A stretch of 5,118 nt of DNA, taken from positions 1 to 5,118 of the forward strand of contig JBEKNT010000466.1 of assembly GCA_049522565.1 (NCBI GenBank), written 5' to 3'. The DNA is from JASHVB01 sp049522565. GTDB taxonomy: Bacteria > Pseudomonadota > Alphaproteobacteria > Acetobacterales > Acetobacteraceae. Each line of letters begins with the position of its first letter. The stretch's first letter is position 1. Under the pieces are notes generated by a model that saw only the letters and a list, made by a program, of their open reading frames with translations, searched no databases and had not been told where the DNA came from. A program made the translations under genes and the position numbers. Below are positions 1 through 5,118 of this stretch, in pieces.

Positions 1-56
1 AGCGCTTCGCGCGCCTTGGCACGAGCGGCAGCCCGTGTCATTTCAGGATTCGGCAT
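1..56 (-). CDS. Probable BrnA-type antitoxin, N-terminal fragment (cut by window edge)
   Basis: An open frame on the minus strand begins with ATG at 56-54 and runs off the window after 18 codons, reading MPNPEMTRAAARAKAREA. A second in-frame ATG at 41-39 is an alternative start. The fragment is too short to show a ribbon-helix-helix or other antitoxin domain, so the call rests on position. In BrnT/BrnA type II toxin-antitoxin operons the antitoxin gene follows the toxin gene directly, often with overlapping ends. Here the ATG at 56 lies inside the last codons of the BrnT-like gene, whose stop is at 45-43, and the ATG at 41 lies one base beyond that stop. BrnA proteins neutralise BrnT and repress their own promoter. 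Any other small downstream gene remains possible. Confidence 0.45.
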   Translation of the reverse strand, partial: MPNPEMTRAAARAKAREA

Positions 57-307
57 AGCGTCTCACCTCGGTCCTCGTCGCCTTGCGGAAGCTGATCACG
101 CGAATTCGTCATTGCCACGGCGAACGAAGACCAGAAAGCAGAGCCGCGCCCCACACCAACCAATCGCGATCTCTCGCAACTCGCCATAGTCTTCGCGGTC
201 GTCGATCTCGTGCAGCGCGGTGTCGAAATCGAAGTGGACAACCTCGGCAAAGTCCAGGCCGCGCTTGGTCAGGTTGCGGCACGCTTCGCTTCGTCCCACG
301 TGATCAC
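43..307 (-). pseudogene. brnT: BrnT-family ribonuclease toxin, disrupted by two frameshifts
   Basis: Three frames on the minus strand together give one BrnT-like protein of about 88 residues, the usual family size. The first part starts at GTG 307-305 and reads ITWDEAKRAA, the typical BrnT opening, then meets TGA at 271-269. The middle part, from about 275 to 105, reads NLTKRGLDFAEVV through REIAIGW and LCFLVFVRRGNDE, then meets TGA at 98-96. The last part, 105 to 43, reads IRVISFRKATRTEVRRYAES and contains the conserved C-terminal family motif (I-S-x-R-K-A-T-x-x-E-x-x-x-Y). Adding one A near 275 and one near 105 (AA to AAA in each case) restores a single frame. BrnT toxins are RelE-like ribonucleases that block translation and are held inactive by BrnA. 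As written the gene gives only a 12-residue product from its natural start. It is either a decayed toxin gene or an assembly with two homopolymer errors. Confidence 0.75.
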
Positions 308-312
308 GGGGC

Positions 313-340
313 TATGTAGCTACGAAAAGGTAATGGTCAA
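313..340 (-). promoter_or_regulatory. Candidate promoter of the brnT locus
   Basis: On the minus strand TTGACC (340-335) is followed after 16 bases by TACATA (318-313). These are a fair -35 and a weak -10 hexamer. Transcription would start at or just before the GTG at 307, giving a nearly leaderless message; no clear ribosome binding site precedes that GTG. The -10 overlaps a palindrome (GTAGCTAC, 316-323) and one copy of a repeated motif, as expected for an autoregulated toxin-antitoxin promoter. This is pattern matching only. Confidence 0.3.
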
Positions 341-362
341 TGAATTTGTGTAGATACAAAAA
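315..362. repeat. Paired 14-bp motif with short palindromes, possible operator
   Basis: TGTAGCTACGAAAA (315-328) recurs as TGTAGATACAAAAA (349-362), with 12 of 14 positions identical and a 34-bp offset. The first copy contains the perfect 8-bp palindrome GTAGCTAC. The second lies in an inverted repeat, TTTGT (345-349) and ACAAA (356-360), separated by six bases. The pair sits directly upstream of brnT, where BrnA-type repressors bind in other systems. It also lies upstream of the divergent HyuA-family gene, so it could affect both directions. Operator function is inferred from position and symmetry only. Confidence 0.35.
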
Positions 363-445
363 ACGGTGTGTTGGACTGGGGCGCAGCCACGATCTGCCGT
401 CAACAGCGCTGTCCGGTCACAGGGCTGTGGAGCAGACATAATCCC

Positions 446-468
446 TCATCATCATCATCATCATCATC
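446..468 (+). repeat. TCA trinucleotide microsatellite
   Basis: Seven perfect TCA units plus a trailing TC form a 23-bp simple repeat, 52 bp upstream of the chosen HyuA start. If translation began at the upstream GTG at 368, which is in frame, the tract would encode eight consecutive serines; that extension has no family support, so I place the tract in the untranslated leader. A CATAAT hexamer at 437-442 could be a -10 element, which would put the transcription start inside the tract, but no good -35 accompanies it. Long trinucleotide tracts can change length by replication slippage. Confidence 0.85.
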
Positions 469-511
469 GGCCCCGGCGCGCCTTGCGGGCGGCGCCCAGC
501 GCAGGCTGAAT

Positions 512-515
512 AGGA
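512..515 (+). promoter_or_regulatory. Ribosome binding site deciding the HyuA start
   Basis: AGGA lies five bases before the ATG at 521. The N-terminal ATPase motif begins only about ten residues after this ATG, as is normal for HyuA-family proteins. The alternative start far upstream (GTG at 368) would add 51 low-complexity residues. Confidence 0.6.
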
Positions 516-520
516 CCATC

Positions 521-2581
521 ATGGCAAGCATTGCGGCCCTCGCCGTCGCCGTCGATATCGGCGGGACCTTCACCGACGTCACCCTGGCCGATGGCGCAAC
601 CGGCCAGACCTGGCGTGCGAAAGTGCCCAGCGTTCCGGCCGATCCGTCCCGGGCCTTCATGGCCGGTGTCCACGCCGCCCTCTCCGCAGCCGCAGCAACC
701 CCCTCCGCCATAACCCGCGTGCTGCACGGTACCACCGTCGCCACCAACCTGATCCTGGAGGGCAAGACCGCGCGCACCGCCTTGGTGACCACCGCCGGCT
801 TCCGCCACGTAATGGAGATCGGCCGGCAGGACATCCCGCGGGCAGCGAATCTGTTCTCCTGGGTGAAGCCGCGCCGCCCGGTGCCCCCGGAACGCGTGCT
901 GGAGGTGATCGAGCGCGTCGGTCCCGGTGGCACTGTCCTGGTCCCGCTGGACGAAGCCAGCGTGCGCGACGCGGCCGAGGCGGCACGCCGGCTGGACGTG
1001 CAAGCTGTGGCGGTGTGCCTGCTGCACGCCTTCGCCTTCCCCGATCACGAACGGCGCGTCGCGGAAATCCTGCGCGGGGAATTACCGGGCGTGGCGGTGA
1101 CCGCCTCGGTGGACGTGCTGCCGGTGGTGCGGGAATACGAGCGCAGCCTGGCCGCCGTGCTGAATGCCGGGGTGATGCCGGCCGTGGGGCGCTATGTGGC
1201 GCGGCTGTCGGCGCGGCTGGCCGAGGCGGGCGTGGCGGCGCCTCTGCTGCTGATGCAGTCGAACGGCGGCGTGGCGGGCGCGGCGGCGATCGGTCGCGCC
1301 CCGGCGCTGACCGCGCTGTCGGGACCCGCGGCCGGCGTGGTGGGGGCGCGGGACGCGGCGGCCGCTTGCGGCATCGGCGATATCGTCACTGTCGATATCG
1401 GCGGCACCTCGGCCGACATCTGCCTGCTGCAAGGCGGGCGGATCGCGCTGACCCAGAGGGGGCGTGTGGGGGAATGGCCGCTGCCGCTGCCGATGGTGGA
1501 CATGGTGACCATCGGCGCCGGCGGCGGCTCGATCGCCCGCCTGTCGGGCGGCGCGCTGACGGTGGGGCCGGCGAGCGCCGGGGCGACGCCTGGCCCCGCG
1601 TGTTACGGGATGGGCGGCGACGACGCCACGGTTACCGACGCTCATGTCGTGCTCGGGCATCTGCCCGACGGGTTGCTCGGCGGCGGCATGGCGCTGGATC
1701 GGGGGCTGGCGGAACGGGCGGTGCTGGACCGCGTGGCGCGGCCTCTGGGGCTGTCGCTGCACGCGGCGGCGCGCGGCATCCTGGCGATCGCCGACGCCAA
1801 CATGATGGGCGCGATCCGCGTGGTGTCGGTGGAGCGCGGCCACGATCCGCGCGACTTCTGCCTGGTGGCGTTCGGCGGCGCCGGGCCGCTGCACGGCTGC
1901 GCTCTGGCCGAGTTGCTGGGGATCACCCGCGTGTTGGTGCCTCCGGCGCCGGGCGTGCTGTGCGCCGAGGGCCTGCTGGCGGCCGGGCTGAAGGCGGAAT
2001 TCTCCCGCACGCTGGCGGGGCCGGTCGAGGACGCCGGTGCGGTGGAAGCGGCGTTCGTGGCGCTGGAACGCGATGCGGCCGCGTGGCTGGACGAAGAACG
2101 CGTGGCGGCGGCGGACCGGCGCATCGGCCGGATCGCGCTGATGCGCTACGCCGGCCAGGGCGGCGAGCTGGCGGTGGCCTGGCCGGGGGCCAGCCGGGGC
2201 GATCCCGGGGATGGCCGCGACGCACTGGACGCCGCCCGAGCAGCGTTCGCCGAGGCGCACCGGCGGCTGAACGGTTTCGTGCTGGAAAGTCGTGTGGAAC
2301 TCGTCACGCTGCGGGTCGAGGCGGAGGGGGTCGTGGCGGCGCCGGTCCGGGCCGGCGTGGCGCAGGGTGTCGGGGCGCCGGCGGTGGCGCGGGCTGACGT
2401 GTGGTTCGGCGAGGGCGAGGCGGTGTCGGCCGGGGTGTACGCGCGCACGGCACTCGGCGTGGGCGACCGGCTGGTCGGACCGGTGGTGGTGACGCAGCTC
2501 GACGCCACGACACTGGTGCCGCCCGGGTGGGTCGCGGAGGTGGCGGCGAGCGGGGCTCTGCTGGTGGTGCGCACTGGCTGA
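521..2581 (+). CDS. hyuA: Hydantoinase/oxoprolinase family protein, HyuA (subunit A) type
   Basis: The 686-residue product is full length for the HyuA family. These proteins are the ATP-using subunits of N-methylhydantoinase and 5-oxoprolinase type enzymes, which open cyclic amides; related subunits occur in acetone carboxylases. The substrate cannot be told from sequence. The N-terminal domain (about 8-185) holds the nucleotide-binding motif VDIGGTFTDV (11-20) and HGTTVATN (69-76). The central hydantoinase A domain (about 205-490) holds QSNGG (246-250), SGPAAGVVGA (from 267), a second phosphate-type motif VDIGGTSADI (291-300), GAGGGS (332-337), VGPASAGATPGPACYG (348-363), FGGAGPLH (451-458) and PPAPGVLCAEG (474-484). 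The C-terminal part ends with the family's VWF...GP..V.Q.D.TT.VPPGW pattern (about 627-670). No signal peptide or membrane segment is seen, so it should be cytosolic. No frameshift or missing motif was found. A HyuB-type gene, the usual partner, is absent on both sides. Third-base usage shifts within the gene from C-ending codons early to G-ending codons later. Confidence 0.93.
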   Translation: MASIAALAVAVDIGGTFTDVTLADGATGQTWRAKVPSVPADPSRAFMAGVHAALSAAAATPSAITRVLHGTTVATNLILEGKTARTALVTTAGFRHVMEIGRQDIPRAANLFSWVKPRRPVPPERVLEVIERVGPGGTVLVPLDEASVRDAAEAARRLDVQAVAVCLLHAFAFPDHERRVAEILRGELPGVAVTASVDVLPVVREYERSLAAVLNAGVMPAVGRYVARLSARLAEAGVAAPLLLMQSNGGVAGAAAIGRAPALTALSGPAAGVVGARDAAAACGIGDIVTVDIGGTSADICLLQGGRIALTQRGRVGEWPLPLPMVDMVTIGAGGGSIARLSGGALTVGPASAGATPGPACYGMGGDDATVTDAHVVLGHLPDGLLGGGMALDRGLAERAVLDRVARPLGLSLHAAARGILAIADANMMGAIRVVSVERGHDPRDFCLVAFGGAGPLHGCALAELLGITRVLVPPAPGVLCAEGLLAAGLKAEFSRTLAGPVEDAGAVEAAFVALERDAAAWLDEERVAAADRRIGRIALMRYAGQGGELAVAWPGASRGDPGDGRDALDAARAAFAEAHRRLNGFVLESRVELVTLRVEAEGVVAAPVRAGVAQGVGAPAVARADVWFGEGEAVSAGVYARTALGVGDRLVGPVVVTQLDATTLVPPGWVAEVAASGALLVVRTG

Positions 2582-2636
2582 GGGGGGCGGGTGGTCCGGA
2601 TCCAGAGCATTGCCACCCCGTCTGGAATCGGCGAGC

Positions 2637-2765
2637 CACCTGTCATTGCGAGAAGCGGAGCGGTCCCCGGTCTTGACCCGGGGAAGCAATCCCCCGCCTC
2701 ACAAGCGGCGCCCGCTCGCCAGGCGGGGGATTGCTTCGTCGCTCCGCTTCTCGCAATGACAGGTG
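2637..2765. repeat. Nested palindromic intergenic repeat (REP-like), possible transcription barrier
   Basis: The outer arms 2637-2662 and 2740-2765 are perfect 26-bp inverted repeats with the core TGTCATTGCGAGAAGCGGAG. The inner arms 2683-2699 and 2721-2737 are perfect 17-bp inverted repeats (GAAGCAATCCCCCGCCT). On the right side the arms are two bases apart; on the left they are 20 bases apart, and that segment can form its own 7-bp hairpin (TCCCCGG 2664-2670 with CCGGGGA 2678-2684, loop TCTTGAC). A short GGCG/CGCC pair (2707-2710, 2717-2720) closes the apex. The structure begins 55 bases after the HyuA stop. CATTGCGAG...GAAGCAATCC palindromes are dispersed in many bacterial genomes. No poly-T tract follows, so a classical intrinsic terminator is not supported, though it could still slow RNA polymerase or stabilise the 3' end. 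Short open frames through it are artefacts of the repeat. Confidence 0.92.
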
Positions 2766-2800
2766 ATCTCCAGCGTTTGCCAGTCAGGCCGAAACTGCCC

Positions 2801-2806
2801 AGGAGG
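2801..2806 (+). promoter_or_regulatory. Ribosome binding site supporting the ATG at 2820
   Basis: A perfect AGGAGG lies 13 bases before ATG 2820. The spacing is longer than optimal. A competing start, ATG 2871 in the same frame, has GAGGGGA at 2854-2860 with a 10-base spacer. The GTG at 2763 lies in the last bases of the palindromic repeat and is unlikely. Confidence 0.5.
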
Positions 2807-2819
2807 GCTGACCGAACCG

Positions 2820-4961
2820 ATGGACCGCAATCAAGACCGCCCGGCAAGTGGCCGAGGGGACGGTCGGCCGATGACCCTCTCACCCGCGACCCTGCAAGCC
2901 CTGTTCGGCGAGGCCGTGCAATGCCTTCAGGCCGGCCGGCTGGCCGAGGCCGAAACGCTTTGCCGGCAGGTCCTGGCGGTTGATGCCCGCCATGCCGACA
3001 GCCTGCATATCCTCGGTCTTATCGCCTTGCAGGTTCGTCATCCCGCGGCGGCCATCGACCTGATCGGCCAGGCGGTCGCGCTGCGGAATGACGTTCCTGC
3101 CTACTACAACAACCTTGGCAATGCCTTGCAGGATCACGGCAGGCTCGCCGACGCGGTCGCGCAGTACCAGCGCGCTCTCGCGCTCAAACCGGATTACCCC
3201 CAGGCGCACAACAACCTGGGCAACGCACTGAAGGCACAGGGCAGGCTGACCGATGCGCTGGCGCAGTACCGGCACGCCCTGGCCCTCAATCCGAATGACG
3301 CCGCGGCGCACAACAACCTGGGGAGCGCCCTGCGGGAACAAGGCAGCTTCGCCGAGGCGGTGGTGCATTGCGAGCGTGCTCTCGCGCTGCGGCCGGATTA
3401 CGCCGAGGCGCACAACAACCTGGGACTTGCCCTTCAGGGCGAGAACCGGCTCGCCGACGCCGTGGCGCACTATGAGCGGGCGCTCGCCCACACACCGGAT
3501 TCCCCCCAGGTGCACAGCAACCTTGGCAATGCGCTGCTGGCCGAAGGCAAGCCGGAGGAAGCAATAGCGCATTACCGGCGTGCCCTCGCCCTGCAACCGG
3601 ATTATGTCGAGGCGCACAACAATCTGGGGCTGGCCCTGCAAGACCAGGGCAAGCTCGATGCAGCGATCGCGCATCATGAGCGTGCGCTCGCCCTCAATCC
3701 AAATCACGCCCAGGCGCATAACAATCTGGGCAGCGCCCTGGAGGGCCAGGGCAGGCTCGATGAGGCGCTCGCGCATTTTGAACGTGCGCTGGCTCTCAAA
3801 CCGGACTACGCCCAGGCTTACCACAACCTGGGTATTGTTTTGCAAAACCTGGGCAGGCTCGCGCAAGCGCAACAGGCCTACGAACAGGCCATCGCTCTCG
3901 CACCGCAAACCGTCCGCTACTACCGTCCCCTGCTCGATGTAAGGCGGGTCGTCGCCGGCGACCCGTACCTGGCGGCCATGGAGAGGTTGGCGCAGGACAT
4001 GGCGGCGCTTTCGAACAATGACCAGCACGAATTGCATTTCGCGCTGGGCAAGGCGTATGCGGATCTCGAACAGCACGAGCGATCGTTCCGTCACCTCGTG
4101 GTAGGCAACGCGCTCAAGCGACGCAGCATCACCTACGACGAATCGGCGACGCTGGGATTTTTCGATCGCATCCGTGCCGTGTTCACGCCGGAATTGATGC
4201 AGCGCCAGCAGGGGCTTGGCGATCCCTCCGCGGTGCCGATCTTCATCGTCGGCATGCCGCGCTCGGGCACGACGCTGGTGGAGCAGATCCTGGCGAGTCA
4301 CCCTGCGGTGCACGGTTCCGGGGAGCGTGACGATTTCATGCACGCTGTGGAAAGCCTGCATGCGCCGAACGACGCTTCGCCGGCTTTCCCCGAGGACGTG
4401 CCGGCGCTGTCGGGCGAGACGTTGCGTCAACTCGGCGCACGCTATCTCGCTGCGATCACGCAAGCGGCGCCGGATGCGGCGCGCATTACTGACAAGATGC
4501 CGGGCAATTTCGCGTACGCCGGCCTCATTCATCTGGCCCTGCCGAATGCGCGGATCATTCATGTGCGCCGCGATCCGATCGACACCTGCGTTTCCTGCTT
4601 CTCCATCCTGTTCGCGGTTGGCCAGCCGCAGAGTTACGATCTTGCGGAGCTGGGCCGCTATTATCGCGCCTATGCGGCCCTGATGGAGCACTGGCGTCAC
4701 GTGCTGCCGCCGGGCGTGATGCTGGACGTGCAGTACGAGGACGTGGTCGCGGATGTGGCGCAGCAGGCCCGTCGAATGGTGGCACATTGCGGTCTCGAAT
4801 GGGACGATGCCTGCCTGGCGTTCCATCGGACGCAACGCGCGGTGCGGACAGCGAGCGCGGTTCAGGTGCGACAAGACATCTATGCCACGTCGATCGGCCG
4901 GTGGCGGCGTTACGGGGACCTGCTGCAACCGTTGATCAAGGCGTTGGGCCTCGCGGGATGA
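2820..4961 (+). CDS. Tetratricopeptide-repeat sulfotransferase family protein
   Basis: The predicted 713-residue protein has three parts. Residues 1-27 are short and partly polar, and may shrink to ten residues if ATG 2871 is the true start. Residues 28-367 form ten consecutive 34-residue TPR units; units 3-9 (96-333) are very regular, with the pattern HNNLGxAL...GRLxxAxAxYxRALALxPDYxxA. After a helical linker (about 368-470) comes a Sulfotransfer_3-type domain to the C-terminus. It has the 5'-phosphosulfate loop VGMPRSGTTLVEQIL (477-491), DKMPGNFAY (from 558) and the 3'-phosphate motif RIIHVRRDPIDTCVSC (578-593, with R584 and S592 in the expected places). Such domains move sulfate from PAPS to a hydroxyl or amine; the TPR array probably binds a protein partner or acceptor. 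No signal peptide or membrane helix is seen, so it is likely cytosolic. The acceptor is unknown. No glycosyltransferase or PAPS-synthesis gene lies beside it, so it stands alone, separated from hyuA by a large palindrome. Confidence 0.93.
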   Translation: MDRNQDRPASGRGDGRPMTLSPATLQALFGEAVQCLQAGRLAEAETLCRQVLAVDARHADSLHILGLIALQVRHPAAAIDLIGQAVALRNDVPAYYNNLGNALQDHGRLADAVAQYQRALALKPDYPQAHNNLGNALKAQGRLTDALAQYRHALALNPNDAAAHNNLGSALREQGSFAEAVVHCERALALRPDYAEAHNNLGLALQGENRLADAVAHYERALAHTPDSPQVHSNLGNALLAEGKPEEAIAHYRRALALQPDYVEAHNNLGLALQDQGKLDAAIAHHERALALNPNHAQAHNNLGSALEGQGRLDEALAHFERALALKPDYAQAYHNLGIVLQNLGRLAQAQQAYEQAIALAPQTVRYYRPLLDVRRVVAGDPYLAAMERLAQDMAALSNNDQHELHFALGKAYADLEQHERSFRHLVVGNALKRRSITYDESATLGFFDRIRAVFTPELMQRQQGLGDPSAVPIFIVGMPRSGTTLVEQILASHPAVHGSGERDDFMHAVESLHAPNDASPAFPEDVPALSGETLRQLGARYLAAITQAAPDAARITDKMPGNFAYAGLIHLALPNARIIHVRRDPIDTCVSCFSILFAVGQPQSYDLAELGRYYRAYAALMEHWRHVLPPGVMLDVQYEDVVADVAQQARRMVAHCGLEWDDACLAFHRTQRAVRTASAVQVRQDIYATSIGRWRRYGDLLQPLIKALGLAG
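3105..3920 (+). repeat. Tandem 102-bp coding repeats of the TPR array
   Basis: Eight back-to-back 102-bp units encode TPR units 3-10 of the sulfotransferase protein; two more divergent units (from 2901) precede them. DNA identity is clearest around the GCGCACAACAACCTGGG stretch that opens most units and the CGTGCGCTCGCCCTC-like stretch near each unit's end. Every unit is exactly 34 codons with no spacer. The similarity at DNA level, beyond what the protein motif requires, suggests growth by unit duplication, and unit number may differ between strains. Confidence 0.85.
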
Positions 4962-5055
4962 ATAACCTCCCTTTACGCAGCAGGATCGAGCCGGCGCATC
5001 AGGATAAAGCCGGACGTTGGAAGAAGCGTGTCGTTGCGCCGTCGCTCCCCCCGTC

Positions 5056-5118
5056 ATGGCCGGGCTTGACCCGGCCATCTATCGCGGCACCACGGCTGCA
5101 TGGATGGCCGGGTCAAGC
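5056..5118. repeat. Palindromic intergenic repeat, GGCCGGGCTTGACCCGGCC type, cut by window end
   Basis: ATGGCCGGG (5056-5064) and CCCGGCCAT (5070-5078) form a perfect 9-bp hairpin with the five-base loop CTTGA. At a larger scale GCTTGACCCGGCCATC (5064-5079) is perfectly inverted as GATGGCCGGGTCAAGC (5103-5118), with 23 bases between. The right arm touches the window edge, so the palindrome probably continues outward to match GTCATGGCCGG at 5053. Repeats with this core are familiar as dispersed intergenic elements in alphaproteobacteria. It lies about 95 bases after the sulfotransferase stop and lacks a T-tract, so terminator function is unproven. Confidence 0.85.

Noticed and set aside
43..307. 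Programmed frameshifting as the explanation for the split brnT frames
   Set aside because: Two separate shifts would be needed and neither site shows a classical slippery heptamer with a following structure; I know of no such mechanism for BrnT.
368..520. N-terminal extension of the HyuA protein from GTG 368 with an eight-serine tract
   Set aside because: The family's ATPase motif starts about ten residues after ATG 521, AGGA precedes that ATG, and the extension is low complexity with a TCA microsatellite.
1015..2397. Long alternative plus-strand frame inside the HyuA gene
   Set aside because: The product is almost only glycine, arginine and alanine with no motif; it is a frame shadow.
1082..2689. 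Long minus-strand open frame opposite the HyuA gene
   Set aside because: It is a shadow of very GC-rich coding DNA: composition is arginine, histidine and proline rich with no recognisable motif, while the plus strand carries a full conserved protein.
2637..2765. Inverted repeats considered as ends of an insertion sequence or MITE with target duplication
   Set aside because: No transposase is encoded and no clear direct repeat flanks the arms. A dispersed palindromic repeat is the simpler call, though MITE-like origin is not excluded.
2591..2983. Open frames across the palindrome, on both strands, with translations such as VIARSGA and LLAMTG
   Set aside because: These are the characteristic false proteins produced by reading through this repeat type. 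They have no domain and depend on the repeat.
3105..3920. Regular repeats considered as a CRISPR array
   Set aside because: Period is exactly 102 bp, in frame, with no unique spacers, and encodes TPR units.
4991..5013. CCGGC/GCCGG pair as terminator of the sulfotransferase gene
   Set aside because: Arms are only five bases with a 13-base loop and no T-tract; too weak to call.
2880..5078. Minus-strand open frame covering the whole TPR-sulfotransferase gene
   Set aside because: Its periodicity mirrors the 102-bp TPR repeats on the other strand and it has no recognisable domain of its own.

Overview
The window looks like chromosomal DNA from a GC-rich alphaproteobacterium. Rhodospirillales/Acetobacteraceae is my inference. 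It rests on the very high GC of the coding regions, the TPR-sulfotransferase architecture, and two families of intergenic palindromic repeats: one carries CATTGCGAG...GAAGCAATCC, the other GGCCGGGCTTGACCCGGCC. No rRNA, tRNA, CRISPR array, transposase or phage gene was seen.

Layout: (1) Positions 1-307, minus strand: a BrnT/BrnA-type toxin-antitoxin locus. The BrnT-like toxin gene (43-307) is broken by two apparent one-base deletions, which spread its coding sequence over three frames. A second ORF, cut by the window edge, starts inside its 3' end and sits where the antitoxin gene should be. (2) Positions 308-520: divergent intergenic region with a near-duplicated 14-bp motif and short palindromes upstream of brnT, and a TCA microsatellite in the leader of the next gene. 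(3) Positions 521-2581, plus strand: a complete hydantoinase A/oxoprolinase-type ATPase-fold protein (HyuA family) with no HyuB-type partner beside it. (4) Positions 2582-2819: intergenic region dominated by a 129-bp nested palindrome with 26-bp perfect outer arms and 17-bp perfect inner arms. It seems to be one repeat family carrying an extra hairpin that resembles the second family. (5) Positions 2820-4961, plus strand: a cytosolic protein with ten consecutive TPR units followed by a PAPS-type sulfotransferase domain. (6) Positions 4962-5118: noncoding tail ending in a palindromic repeat cut by the window end.

The three loci look functionally independent. There is a divergent toxin-antitoxin remnant, a lone HyuA-type enzyme and a lone TPR-sulfotransferase, with palindromic elements after the two plus-strand genes that could also act as transcription barriers. 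I found no convincing new multi-gene system. The most unusual points are the doubly frameshifted BrnT gene, the composite nested palindrome, and the long regular TPR array fused to a sulfotransferase.
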